Of a DNA stretch of 64,000 bases, positions 18,394 through 27,110 are shown one piece after another; the stretch's first letter is position 1; the number at the start of each line of letters is the position of its first letter. The notes beneath the pieces were generated by a model that ran no database searches, was not told the DNA's origin, and saw only the letters and a list, made by a program, of their open reading frames with translations. The DNA comes from Clostridia bacterium (lineage in GTDB: Bacteria; Bacillota; Clostridia; Lachnospirales; Lachnospiraceae): contig CAJTAT010000007.1 of NCBI GenBank assembly GCA_910574475.1, forward strand, positions 153,143 through 217,142, read 5' to 3'. The translations under genes were made by a program, and so were the position numbers.

Positions 18394-18423
18394 AGGCGTA
18401 TGGTGCAGATAACCATACGCCTT
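18393..18423. terminator. Bidirectional terminator between sensor kinase and kduI
   Basis: AAGGCGTATGGT (18393-18404) pairs with ACCATACGCCTT (18412-18423), beginning at the kinase stop codon. It lies between converging genes, with short T-rich tails on both sides. Confidence 0.7.
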
Positions 18424-18445
18424 AAGCCTTTCCTTAATTATTATG

Positions 18446-19309
18446 TCACCACAAATCCTTCGTCTCAATCCCATCCATATCGTCAAATGTCTGGTTTTCA
18501 CCGCACATTCCCCACACAAACGCATACGCATGGGTTCCGCAGCCTGCGTGGATGGACCAGCTGGGAGAAATGGCCGCCTCTTCATTGTGCATCATCAGAT
18601 GCCTTGTCTGCTTCTCCTCTCCCATCAGATGCATCACAAGGTCATCCTCCGGCAGGTCAAAGTACAAATATACTTCCATTCTTCGATCGTGGGTATGACA
18701 GGGCATACTGTTCCACACGCTCCCAGACTCAAGGGAAGTGATTCCCATGCAGAGCTGACAGCTCTCCACCTGCCCTGGGATAATATACTTACAGATTGTC
18801 CGTTTATTGGAGGATTTTTGAGAGCCAAGTTTAACTTTATTTTCATCTTTAACAATCACAGTATTTTTATCCGGTTCCCCTTCCGGCTTTATGAGGACCG
18901 TGGGATAACTCTTATGGGCTGGCGCTGAGAGGAGGTAGAACTTTGCTGGTTCTGCCTGATTCTCACTAGAAAATACAATATCTTTTGCACCCATCCCAAT
19001 ATAAAGGCCTTCCCGATGATCCATCTTAAACTTCTGCCCGTCAACCAGCACCGTGCCTGTGGCCCCCAGGTTCAGGATGCCAAGCTCCCGTCTCTCGCAG
19101 AAATACTCTGAGCCCAGAGCTTTCCCAGTATCCAGTTTTACCTCTGATGCTGGCGCAACGCCTCCCACAATAATCCGATCGATGTGGCTGTAGACCAGGC
19201 GTAGCTCCGGTCCAAATAAATGGTCTACTACAAATTCTTCCCTGAGACGGTTCGTGTCATAAAGTACCACGTCCCTGGGAGATACTGCCGTTCTCACTTC
19301 AATCTTCAT
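18446..19309 (-). CDS. kduI: 5-dehydro-4-deoxy-D-glucuronate isomerase KduI
   Basis: A 287-residue cupin isomerase that converts 5-keto-4-deoxyuronate (DKI), the product of unsaturated uronate ring opening, into 2,5-diketo-3-deoxygluconate (DKII). The zinc ligands match the family: His205 and His207 in CHTHDRR, Glu212, and His254 in SIHAGCGTH. Length and motifs agree with KduI throughout. It is the last gene of the dctQMP-rraA-adh-kduD-kduI run, 6 bp after kduD. It could also act in regular hexuronate isomerisation, as reported for some KduI. Confidence 0.93.
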   Translation of the reverse strand: MKIEVRTAVSPRDVVLYDTNRLREEFVVDHLFGPELRLVYSHIDRIIVGGVAPASEVKLDTGKALGSEYFCERRELGILNLGATGTVLVDGQKFKMDHREGLYIGMGAKDIVFSSENQAEPAKFYLLSAPAHKSYPTVLIKPEGEPDKNTVIVKDENKVKLGSQKSSNKRTICKYIIPGQVESCQLCMGITSLESGSVWNSMPCHTHDRRMEVYLYFDLPEDDLVMHLMGEEKQTRHLMMHNEEAAISPSWSIHAGCGTHAYAFVWGMCGENQTFDDMDGIETKDLW

Positions 19310-19315
19310 TTCAAA

Positions 19316-20077
19316 TTACCTCGCTAACCAGCCGCCGTCAACTGGTATGGTGACTCCATTGATATAATCCGATGCTTCGCTTGCAAGAAAGACTGCCGGC
19401 CCTTTAAAATCTTCCGGCTCTGCCCAGCGGTGAAGAGGGATACGGCCCAGAAGTTCTTTGGAGCGGACTGGGTCGTCACGAAGCGCCTTTGTCATCTTAG
19501 TGGCCACGTATCCGGGCGCCAATGCATTTACATTGATCCCAAGCTCGCCCAGCTCATTTGACATCTCCATGGTAAGAGTTCTCACTCCGCCTTTGGAAGC
19601 TGCATAGGCTGCCACCAGGATACCTCCCTGATAGGACATCATAGAGGCAATGTTGATAATTTTGCCCTTGATTTTTCTCTCCACCATAGAATTCGCCACC
19701 GCCTGACTCATAAAAAAGAGAGATTTCATATTTAGATCCACAACCTTATCCCATGCTTCCATTCCATGCTTCAGCACAGGCTCCCGATGGATAGCGCCGG
19801 CACAATTTGCCAAAATATCAATTTTTCCAAAGGCTGACAGTCCTTCCTCCACAATCTGAGGAATAGCGTCAATATCAGACAGATCACATGGAATACTATA
19901 AAACTTTCTGCCCAGTTCTAGTACCTTTTCTTTGGTAGCTGTCACATCAGAGCGATGCAGTGCAATAATATCTGCGCCAGCTTCTGCAAGGCCGGTAGCA
20001 ATTCCCTGGCCGATTCCGTCGTTTGCGCCAGATATCATTGCCACTTTTCCCGTTAAATCAAATTTATCTTTTATCAC
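19316..20077 (-). CDS. kduD: 2-dehydro-3-deoxy-D-gluconate 5-dehydrogenase KduD
   Basis: A 253-residue short-chain dehydrogenase that reduces DKII to 2-keto-3-deoxygluconate (KDG). It shows the cofactor motif GANDGIGQGIA, the NxAGA-type segment NCAGAIHREP, and the catalytic Ser-Tyr-Lys in IASMMSYQGG...YAASKGG. The C-terminus IPVDGGWLAR is typical of KduD. The start overlaps the upstream alcohol dehydrogenase stop by 4 bp, so the two are translationally coupled. Confidence 0.92.
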   Translation of the reverse strand: MIKDKFDLTGKVAMISGANDGIGQGIATGLAEAGADIIALHRSDVTATKEKVLELGRKFYSIPCDLSDIDAIPQIVEEGLSAFGKIDILANCAGAIHREPVLKHGMEAWDKVVDLNMKSLFFMSQAVANSMVERKIKGKIINIASMMSYQGGILVAAYAASKGGVRTLTMEMSNELGELGINVNALAPGYVATKMTKALRDDPVRSKELLGRIPLHRWAEPEDFKGPAVFLASEASDYINGVTIPVDGGWLAR

Positions 20078-21120
20078 TCTATTCCTTCTCCCTTCACCCG
20101 GATAAGAATTTTTCCATTATTTTTTCCTGACTGTTGCAATTCAAGTCCCTCTTCGCAGTGATCCAAATCATACTCAGCAGAAATCATTTTTTCCAGAGGG
20201 AACAGCTTCTTCTCATAGATATCCTTTACCATATGAACCGTACGGGCAAATTCATCCTTGGGACAGCAGCGTGTGCCCAGCATCCGTATCTCTTTGAGAA
20301 TGAACATATTAGTCCGAAACGCACGTGGCTCCGAAGGGATCCCCACTGCCACAATGGTTCCACATTCCTTGCATGCCGGTACAGCCAGCTCGTAGGAAGC
20401 CTGAGCCCCGGAAGCCTCCAGCACCACATCCATACCGACTCCCCCTGTCAGTTTCTTCACAATATCCAGCACATCTTCCTTTAATGGATTGGCTGTCATA
20501 ATTCCCATCTCACTGGCAAGTTTCAACCGTTCCTCGTTCACCTCTGTGAGCAGAACGTTTTTTGCTCCGAAGTATTTGGCCACAACTGCTGTCAAAATAC
20601 CAATCGGACCGCCCCCAGTCACGAGAACATTATCCCCAGGCTTCGTCTCCGCACGCATATTGGAATGGAATCCCACAGATAACGGCTCTGTCAGCACAGC
20701 GATTTCATCCGGGAGCCCTGCAGGTACAGGGATGATGCTGTCAACATCTGCCTTGCAATACTCTGTAAACCCGCCGTCAATATGTACTCCCATAATCTGC
20801 AGATGGGAACAGGCGCTTGTATGTCCGGTGAGGCAAGGCCCACATGTTTTACAGGATACAAGGGGAAATACACATACCTTATCCCCCACCTGATAGGGAA
20901 CGGGTTTGGATGTCTTTATTTCCTTTACTCTTCCTAAAATCTCATGACAGAGAATACGTGGCACGGTAGCTGTCAGGTGGCGGTGATTCAAAACCGTAAT
21001 GTCGGAGCCACAGATTCCCCCGTATAGCACTTCTACCAGAACCTGATCTTCATCCAGAACAGGCATTGGGAGGTCTTTGATTTCAAGTTTCTTCCAGTCA
21101 GTCAATACACAAGCCTTCAT
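20074..21120 (-). CDS. Zinc-dependent alcohol (sugar-acid) dehydrogenase
   Basis: A 348-residue medium-chain dehydrogenase. The catalytic zinc region GGICGSDITVLN (Cys near 37), the structural zinc cysteines in SCKTCGPCLTGHTSAC, and the GGGPIG cofactor motif are present. Related enzymes oxidise polyols, L-idonate, galactitol or threonine. In a uronate operon a sugar acid or alcohol is the likely substrate, for example an aldonate or ketouronate feeding KDG. That assignment is by context only. Confidence 0.85.
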   Translation of the reverse strand: MKACVLTDWKKLEIKDLPMPVLDEDQVLVEVLYGGICGSDITVLNHRHLTATVPRILCHEILGRVKEIKTSKPVPYQVGDKVCVFPLVSCKTCGPCLTGHTSACSHLQIMGVHIDGGFTEYCKADVDSIIPVPAGLPDEIAVLTEPLSVGFHSNMRAETKPGDNVLVTGGGPIGILTAVVAKYFGAKNVLLTEVNEERLKLASEMGIMTANPLKEDVLDIVKKLTGGVGMDVVLEASGAQASYELAVPACKECGTIVAVGIPSEPRAFRTNMFILKEIRMLGTRCCPKDEFARTVHMVKDIYEKKLFPLEKMISAEYDLDHCEEGLELQQSGKNNGKILIRVKGEGIE

Positions 21121-21134
21121 TTATTGAACCTCCT

Positions 21135-21785
21135 TTAGATTGCCCCGATTTTTGCATAAGTGTCCACAAGATTTTCCCCCTGACAAAGCCGTTCCCGAAC
21201 TTTATCTTCCCGGGACATCGTCTCGAAAGCTCTGTCTATTACTTCTTCCAGAATATCTCCAGGGATAAATACCGTTCCATCAATATCTCCATAGACATAA
21301 TCGCCGGGATGTATGGTGACACCATCAATATTGATCGGGATCTGGCACTCATTTACTTCAGCGCGCCCCTTGGAGGTATTGGGCAGATGTCCTCTGTATA
21401 CCAGCGGGAAGTTCATTTCGCGTACAATCTTCAGATCCCGGGCCATTCCATCCAGGATGGCGCCTTTGCCGCCCTTCATATTAATGGCTGTGGCCATCAG
21501 CTCTCCCAGGATGGCACAAGTATAATTTCCTCTTGTAGTCAGTACCATAACCTCTCCCTCTGACATTTGATCGATCACATGGCACTGAGCTGTAAGCGGA
21601 TCCTCTGGCATAGAGTAAACCTCTGTGGCTATGCAGGTAAATACCTTACCAAAAACAACCGTATCTGGAAGCAGGGTATTCATATCTGCACTGAGATATT
21701 GATGAGAATGTCCCATCTGGTCAAGAACGTCACAGATAATTCCTGAGTAAAGAGTGTCTTTAATCTTATCTAAATCATACTTCAT
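21135..21785 (-). CDS. RraA-family protein (putative oxaloacetate decarboxylase/aldolase)
   Basis: A 216-residue protein of the RraA / HMG-aldolase-like family. It has the core GNYTCAILGELMATAINMKG and the active-site segment GAILDGMARDLKIVREMNFPLV (Arg and Asp of the metal site), then VHPGDY-type IHPGDYVYGDIDG. Family members include RNase E inhibitors, 4-hydroxy-4-methyl-2-oxoglutarate aldolases and dehydratases in sugar-acid operons. Within a uronate operon a role as a lyase or decarboxylase of a sugar-acid intermediate is likelier than RNA regulation. It lies between dctP and the dehydrogenase. Confidence 0.83.
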   Translation of the reverse strand: MKYDLDKIKDTLYSGIICDVLDQMGHSHQYLSADMNTLLPDTVVFGKVFTCIATEVYSMPEDPLTAQCHVIDQMSEGEVMVLTTRGNYTCAILGELMATAINMKGGKGAILDGMARDLKIVREMNFPLVYRGHLPNTSKGRAEVNECQIPINIDGVTIHPGDYVYGDIDGTVFIPGDILEEVIDRAFETMSREDKVRERLCQGENLVDTYAKIGAI

Positions 21786-21814
21786 AGGTGTCTAAATCCT
21801 CCTTTTCTATATAT

Positions 21815-21840
21815 ACAGGGGCTGATGTTTAAGCCCCTGT
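21815..21840 (-). other. Hairpin downstream of dctP
   Basis: ACAGGGGCT (21815-21823) pairs with AGCCCCTGT (21832-21840) immediately after the dctP stop on the transcript. The tail is ATATATAG, not a real T-run. It is probably a partial terminator or 3' stabiliser that favours binding-protein expression over the enzymes downstream. Confidence 0.55.
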
Positions 21841-21852
21841 AGTAAAACTATC

Positions 21853-22944
21853 TTAATACGTTACATCCTGGATCATCTTAATGACTTCATCGCCGTACTG
21901 TTCCTGATAGGTCTCCCACAGAGGCTGGCATGCCTGGCGGAACGCTTCCTTATCCACATCGTTGAACTCAACGCCCTCTTCTAACAGAAGTTCCTCTGTC
22001 TTGGATTCCTCAGAAAGCCACAGCTCAATCTCATACTCAAGAGCTTTGTCCACTGCATCAGTAAAAGTCTGCTGCTGTTCCGGGCTCATAGCGTTCCAGT
22101 CATCCATACTCATCAAAAGGAAATCCGGGTTGATCAAGTGCTCTGTTCTTGAGAAATACTGTGACACTTCATACAGGGACAGAGACTGAAGGGTAATCAC
22201 ACTGTTCTCCCAACCATCAATTACATCCTGCTGTAAAGCTGAATACACTTCACTCTGAGCCATTGGCGTTCCGATTCCCCCCATAGCATTGATCATTGCT
22301 ACCATCGTGTCTGAAGACTGAACACGAATCAAAAGCCCTTTTAATTCTGACGGGTTTGTAATCGGTCCTACATCTGTAATAATGCTGCGGGAGCCGCCAT
22401 AGATCCATCCAAGGTAATGGAAACCATTTTCCTCAAATTTTTCTGCTACCCAGTCGCCAATTTCTCCATTCATAGCTGCGATCAAATGATCACCGCTGTC
22501 GAAAATATAAGGCAGGTTAAATACATCCAATTCAGGAATTACCTGAGCCGCAGGGCCAGAATTGCAATGCTGGATATCCATGGTTCCCAGCTTCAGGCCT
22601 GAGATACCGTCTGCCTGATCTCCCAGAGCTCCATTTGGATACACAGTAACTGTAATGCCTCCGTTCGTTCCACTGCTCACCTCGTCTGCAAATTGATTAA
22701 ATGCGACGATTGCCGGATGGGTGTCACCAACTGGGGAGGAAAGATTCAGTGACAAGGTCGCTCCCTCCTGAGCAGGTGCTGGCGCTTCTTCTTCCTCTGC
22801 CTTCGGCGTCTCTGCTGGAGCCTCCGCAGGAGCTTGCGCCGGCGTCTCTGTAGTTGTTGGTTTTCCTCCACATGCTGACAAAGCAAACATGGATACTACA
22901 AGCATCAAAGCCGTTCCTAATCGTAAATTTTTCTTCATTTTCAT
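21853..22944 (-). CDS. dctP: TRAP transporter substrate-binding protein DctP
   Basis: A 363-residue lipoprotein with lipobox LSAC (Cys near 25), a Glu/Ala/Pro-rich linker and a DctP-family body, with GSRSIITDVGPI and the Arg-containing IRVQSSDTM motif near residue 185, whose Arg usually binds a ligand carboxylate. It delivers acidic sugars or other organic acids to the DctQM permease. AAAGGAG lies 3 bp before ATG 22944 and 9 bp before a second ATG at 22938; the second may be the true start. The neighbouring uronate enzymes suggest a uronate ligand. Confidence 0.9.
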   Translation of the reverse strand: MKMKKNLRLGTALMLVVSMFALSACGGKPTTTETPAQAPAEAPAETPKAEEEEAPAPAQEGATLSLNLSSPVGDTHPAIVAFNQFADEVSSGTNGGITVTVYPNGALGDQADGISGLKLGTMDIQHCNSGPAAQVIPELDVFNLPYIFDSGDHLIAAMNGEIGDWVAEKFEENGFHYLGWIYGGSRSIITDVGPITNPSELKGLLIRVQSSDTMVAMINAMGGIGTPMAQSEVYSALQQDVIDGWENSVITLQSLSLYEVSQYFSRTEHLINPDFLLMSMDDWNAMSPEQQQTFTDAVDKALEYEIELWLSEESKTEELLLEEGVEFNDVDKEAFRQACQPLWETYQEQYGDEVIKMIQDVTY

Positions 22945-22995
22945 GTTCTCCTTTCAAAAATCATTTTTAATATTCACAGGTTTTGATACACAGAT

Positions 22996-24282
22996 TTAAA
23001 ATAATACAGAAGGTAAAAATTCAGACAATGCCGGCACAAAGGTTACTAGCACCAGAACTAAAATCATTGCAGCCAGATATGCATAATAAGTCTTATAGAT
23101 ATTGGCTATCTTTTCTTTTGAAATTCCCATAGCCACATACAAGGCCACTCCTACAGGTGGCGTACACTGGCCGATAGCCATGTTAACAACAGCCATAATT
23201 CCAAAATGTACCGGGGAAAGTCCCAGAGACATAGCTATTGGATACATGATAGGAACAACCACCAGAATAATAGGGGCAATATCCATAATCATTCCCAAGC
23301 ACAGAAATACTGCATTGATCAATAGCATAATGACGATTTTGTTGTCGGACAGTGATACAATGGCATTGGCGATAGCAGTAGGTACATCTTCTGCAGACAG
23401 AATCCATCCAAAAGCTGAAGCTGTGGCAATACAGAGCACTACTACGCCTGTGGTAATAGCCGATTCGTACATAATCTCTGCCACACGTTTTATGTTCAGT
23501 TCCTTATAGATAAAAAGCCCTACCAGCAGTGTATATACAGACGCGATAGCGGCAGCCTCTGTGGCAGTGAAAAAGCCGCTCATAATTCCACCCAAAATAA
23601 TCACGATGGTGAGAAGCGCCCAAAAGGCTTCCTTTGTAGCATGAAGAATTTGCCTGATACTGCTTCTTGTATAAGTCTTCAGGTTACGCTTTTTAGCATA
23701 GACGTAGCTGATGATCATCAGGGAAAGGCCAATGAGAATACCTGGCAAAATGCCACCCAGGAAAAGCTTTCCAATCGAAATATTACAGGCAACGCCGATA
23801 AGGACCATTGGGATAGATGGCGGAATTACAATTCCAATTGCGCCGCCTGTCGCTACAACTGAGGTAGCCATATCCTTTCCATAGCCATCTTCATCCATTG
23901 CTGGAATCAAAATGGATCCGATAGCCGCCGTATCTGCAGCAGCCGAACCAGAAATACCTGCAAAGATCATAGAAGCCAAAACGCTAGTCATGGCCAGGCC
24001 ACCCTTGATGTGACCGATCAGCGAAGAGGCAAAATTAACAATTCTTCTAGAAATGCCTCCACCCTCCATAAATCCGCCAGCCATAATAAAAAATGGAACA
24101 GCCAAAAGGGAAAAGGATTCACAGGATACATACATCCTCTGTATCACAGCCACCACATCAATGGAACTGCAGGTTAGAAGCGCCACAATAGACGCCGACA
24201 TAATGCTGATGGACACAGGAACTTTCAAAACCAGGAGGACCAGAAACGTAATCAGTAAAACGGGAATAATCGCATTGCTCAT
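22996..24282 (-). CDS. dctM: TRAP transporter large permease DctM
   Basis: A 428-residue, very hydrophobic protein of the DctM family (about 12 membrane segments), with the conserved GGFMEGGGISRRIVNFA and GSAAADTAAIGSILIPAM segments near residues 70 and 115 and TPPVGVALYVAMGI near the C-terminus. It forms the sodium-driven transport channel with DctQ. Its start overlaps the dctQ stop by 4 bp. Confidence 0.93.
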   Translation of the reverse strand: MSNAIIPVLLITFLVLLVLKVPVSISIMSASIVALLTCSSIDVVAVIQRMYVSCESFSLLAVPFFIMAGGFMEGGGISRRIVNFASSLIGHIKGGLAMTSVLASMIFAGISGSAAADTAAIGSILIPAMDEDGYGKDMATSVVATGGAIGIVIPPSIPMVLIGVACNISIGKLFLGGILPGILIGLSLMIISYVYAKKRNLKTYTRSSIRQILHATKEAFWALLTIVIILGGIMSGFFTATEAAAIASVYTLLVGLFIYKELNIKRVAEIMYESAITTGVVVLCIATASAFGWILSAEDVPTAIANAIVSLSDNKIVIMLLINAVFLCLGMIMDIAPIILVVVPIMYPIAMSLGLSPVHFGIMAVVNMAIGQCTPPVGVALYVAMGISKEKIANIYKTYYAYLAAMILVLVLVTFVPALSEFLPSVLF

Positions 24283-24767
24283 TGCTCCTCCTCCTTTCTT
24301 TCAAATCCACAGATAAAATTAGATATGGAATGTAATCCTATCAACAAAAAGCTAAATGGCAGAGACAAATATGGCCACATCATCGTTACCCGGATAGTTG
24401 GCATAAGAATCATACGCTGGGCAAGAGCGAGCTTTGTGCCATAATATACAACAAAGATTGAGATAACAACTAACAGTACATAAATCATCTGCTCAATCAG
24501 GTACCTTACAATCTTTGGAAACAGATCCACCAGCGCATCAATACAGAAATGTTGCATTTTATTCATTCCCATTGCAGCCCCCACAAAGGACGACCAGATA
24601 AACAGATAAGTTAGCATGCCCTCCGACCAGGCCAGCGGTGCTTTAAAGACGGAACGCAGTAACACCTGCAGGATGCCCAGGACAATTAACGCACTGAACA
24701 TCAAGACTAAGAGTACTTTTTCAACCATTGTGACTCCATTATTAAATTTTTTAACTATTTTTACCAT
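24279..24767 (-). CDS. dctQ: TRAP transporter small permease DctQ
   Basis: A 162-residue protein with four membrane segments, typical of DctQ: LRSVFKAPLAWSEGMLTYLFIW around the second helix and GMNKMQHFCIDALV just after it. It is the first gene of the TRAP-uronate run and faces the divergent IclR gene across a 359-bp region with repeated operator-like sites. Confidence 0.9.
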   Translation of the reverse strand: MVKIVKKFNNGVTMVEKVLLVLMFSALIVLGILQVLLRSVFKAPLAWSEGMLTYLFIWSSFVGAAMGMNKMQHFCIDALVDLFPKIVRYLIEQMIYVLLVVISIFVVYYGTKLALAQRMILMPTIRVTMMWPYLSLPFSFLLIGLHSISNFICGFERKEEEQ

Positions 24768-24829
24768 ATTTTCATCTTGTCCTCCTCCTCTTGAATCTTG
24801 TTTGTTCTACATTCCACTTGATTATATTT

Positions 24830-24845
24830 GTTTCAAATATAAAAC
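24830..24845 (-). promoter_or_regulatory. Candidate IclR/KdgR-type operator, site 1
   Basis: Read on the minus strand this is GTTTTATATTTGAAAC, identical over all 16 bp to the site at 25010 on the other strand. It lies 62 bp upstream of dctQ in the divergent region. The TTTCA/TGAAA-rich form recalls KdgR-type sites of IclR-family regulators. Confidence 0.6.
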
Positions 24846-25009
24846 TTTATTTATTAATAGTTTTATATTTAATACATCATCCTCCCTCCTCCTTTCATGT
24901 TTTGATTATACATCACTGTTATATTTATGTAAATTGGTAATATTGCAAATAAATTATTTTTAATTTTTGTGCAATATTTCATATTTCAATATTTTATACT
25001 GTTTTGTTC

Positions 25010-25047
25010 GTTTTATATTTGAAACTTTGTTGTTTTATATATGAAAT
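25010..25047 (+). promoter_or_regulatory. Candidate IclR/KdgR-type operators, sites 2 and 3
   Basis: GTTTTATATTTGAAAC (25010-25025) and GTTTTATATATGAAAT (25032-25047) are direct repeats 22 bp apart, about 80 bp upstream of the IclR start, and repeat site 1 exactly or nearly so. The rest of 24768-25126 is AT-rich promoter DNA (TATAAT at 25089-25094 precedes the IclR gene) with no gene. Confidence 0.6.
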
Positions 25048-25126
25048 CTTTATCCTCTTTTTACTTGTTTTGGAAAAACGACTCTGATATAATATTTCTT
25101 AAGAATTCAAATGGAGGATATCATTT

Positions 25127-25963
25127 ATGAGCAGTAATTACGCGCCTATTCCAATTATCGATCGAATGTCTGTTATCTTGGACATTGTGTTAAATTCTCC
25201 AAACGGTGCAAGCGCAAGCGAGTTATTTCACAGAGAAAATATTCCAAAGACGACTTTATACCGGCTTTTAACCTCTATGGTTCAAAACGAATTTCTCTCC
25301 TACAATTCCGACACAGGAATGTATACCATTGGATCTAAATTTACTATGACCTATGTTTCCATGGATGAGCAGACAAACCGCCTGAAAGAAACATCCATAC
25401 CGCACCTAAACCAGTTGGTGGGACAAGTGCAGGAGACAGTCAAGCTATCTGTGTTGTCCGGGTGGAGCGCTTATGTAATTGCTTCTGTAGAGAGTCAGCA
25501 GCCCATACGTATCAAAATTGATACTGGCGCCACCTTTCCTCTTCATGCTGGCGCCACAGGGAAAATTTTTATGTGCGATTTCAGCAGGGCGACTCTCCAA
25601 AAGTATTACGAGATTCATGCCAACCGTTACACAAGTACAACAATTATGTCAATCGAGGAGATGGAGGCCGAGCTTGATACCGTACGTACATGCGGGTATG
25701 CTCTGGACAACGGAGAATATTTGCCTGAGATTCTTGCCATTGCAGTTCCTGTCAAAAATCAGGCTGGAACTACGATTGCCGCCCTCAGTATTCCCTATCC
25801 TTCTCTCCACAGGGATCGGATAAATATTGAACAGGCTGCAAAGCTCTTAAATCAGACAGCTTCTGCAATTAGTCTTTCTTGTTCACCGGAAGGAACAAAA
25901 GAGAGTCCAGCAAGAGTTGTGGATAGCCTTTCTCTGAATGGGGGACAGGGGACTGAGCTTTGA
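25127..25963 (+). CDS. IclR-family regulator of the uronate genes (KdgR-like)
   Basis: A 278-residue IclR regulator with an N-terminal winged helix (ILDIVLNSPNGASASELFHR, then IPKTTLYRLLTSMVQNEFL) and the C-terminal effector domain (LHAGATGKIFMCDFSR). IclR-family KdgR proteins sense KDG and repress pectin and uronate genes. This one sits between the divergent TRAP/kdu operon and eda-kdgK, flanked by repeated operator-like sites, so a KdgR-like role is the natural inference. The last 25 residues beyond the domain are unconserved-looking. Confidence 0.87.
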   Translation: MSSNYAPIPIIDRMSVILDIVLNSPNGASASELFHRENIPKTTLYRLLTSMVQNEFLSYNSDTGMYTIGSKFTMTYVSMDEQTNRLKETSIPHLNQLVGQVQETVKLSVLSGWSAYVIASVESQQPIRIKIDTGATFPLHAGATGKIFMCDFSRATLQKYYEIHANRYTSTTIMSIEEMEAELDTVRTCGYALDNGEYLPEILAIAVPVKNQAGTTIAALSIPYPSLHRDRINIEQAAKLLNQTASAISLSCSPEGTKESPARVVDSLSLNGGQGTEL

Positions 25964-26063
25964 GGAATCGTACACCCACTCGTAAACTGTCACAAAAATT
26001 TCAATAATTCTTTGGTAAAAATGCCACTTTACTTTTTAGGCATCCTCAAATATAATGGCCTTA

Positions 26064-26099
26064 ATTCCATAATTCAAAATATATTTCATATTATGGAAT
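26064..26099. promoter_or_regulatory. Inverted repeat upstream of eda
   Basis: ATTCCATAA (26064-26072) and TTATGGAAT (26091-26099) form a 9-bp inverted repeat with an 18-bp spacer containing TTTCATA, 46 bp before the eda start. Its position fits an operator for eda-kdgK. The 181-bp gap between the IclR gene and eda holds no gene. Confidence 0.45.
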
Positions 26100-26144
26100 A
26101 CAGACGTTGTATTTAATGTTTCTATTTGAACAGGAGGATGGTAT

Positions 26145-27107
26145 ATGGAGGTATTACAGAGACTTTCGAACTCAGGAATCGTACCGGTAGTTGTGATAGA
26201 AAACTGCAAGGACGCAGTGCCTACCGCCCAGGCTCTGCTGGCCGGTGGTGTGGATGTGATGGAGATCACCTTTCGGACAGGGGCAGCAGCGGAGTCAATC
26301 AAGGCAGTAGCAGAAAATTGCCCTGATATGCTTGTGGGGGCAGGAACTGTCATTACCCTGGAGCAGTGTAAAAAAGCCGTGGAGATGGGAGCTGCATTTA
26401 TTGTGTCACCCGGGTTTGACGAAAAGGTAGTAAGCTGGTGTGTCGAAAACCAGATTGCAGTTGTTCCCGGATGCGTTACGCCGGCAGAAATTACAGCAGC
26501 CCTGGCTTTGGGACTTAAAGTGGTAAAATTTTTCCCTGCTAACATTTATGGCGGATTGAGCGCCATGAAAGCCCTCTCCGCTCCTTTTGGCGATGTGAAA
26601 TTCATTCCCACAGGAGGAGTCAATGAGAAAAATGTTGCAGAGTTTATCGCAGCGCCCTTTATCCATGCAGTAGGGGGAAGCTGGATCTGTACAAAGGCTG
26701 ATATTACCCAGGGAAATTTTGAAAAGATTACCCAGTTGTGTAAGAAGGGAAGACAGGCTCTTTTGGGATTTGAGGTGGCACACATTGGCATCAACTGTGA
26801 CGACGCCCAATGTGCAGGAGCCCTCTGCGAGAAGTTCGCACAGGCATTTGATTTCCCAACCAAGGAGGGAAATTCCTCCAACTTCTCAACATCAGCTATC
26901 GAAGTTCTGAAATCTAACTACCTAGGCGAGAAGGGACATATTGCCATCAAGACCAATTCTATCCCCATCGCTATCGCTGAATTAGAAAAGCGTGGGTTTG
27001 CTATTGATAATGATGCCATAAAATATAAAGGCGACAGAATTATGGCTGCCTATCTGAAAGACAGCTTTGGAGGATTCGCCATTCATTTATTGCAGAAGGA
27101 GGCTTAA
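26145..27107 (+). CDS. eda: KDPG/KHG aldolase with extra C-terminal glyoxalase-like domain
   Basis: A 320-residue protein. Residues 1-205 are a class I 2-keto-3-deoxy-6-phosphogluconate / 4-hydroxy-2-oxoglutarate aldolase: Glu in DVMEITFRTGAA, then GAGTVIT and the Schiff-base Lys in LKVVKFFPAN, and PTGGV. It splits KDPG into pyruvate and glyceraldehyde 3-phosphate. A normal Eda ends at about 210 residues; here a further 110 residues (from FEVAHIGINCDD to FAIHLL) look like a single VOC/glyoxalase-type module (AHIGINCDD...GHIAIKTNS...GGFAIHLLQ). AGGAGG precedes the ATG. It is followed after 3 bp by kdgK. Confidence 0.9.
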   Translation: MEVLQRLSNSGIVPVVVIENCKDAVPTAQALLAGGVDVMEITFRTGAAAESIKAVAENCPDMLVGAGTVITLEQCKKAVEMGAAFIVSPGFDEKVVSWCVENQIAVVPGCVTPAEITAALALGLKVVKFFPANIYGGLSAMKALSAPFGDVKFIPTGGVNEKNVAEFIAAPFIHAVGGSWICTKADITQGNFEKITQLCKKGRQALLGFEVAHIGINCDDAQCAGALCEKFAQAFDFPTKEGNSSNFSTSAIEVLKSNYLGEKGHIAIKTNSIPIAIAELEKRGFAIDNDAIKYKGDRIMAAYLKDSFGGFAIHLLQKEA

Positions 27108-27110
27108 GCA

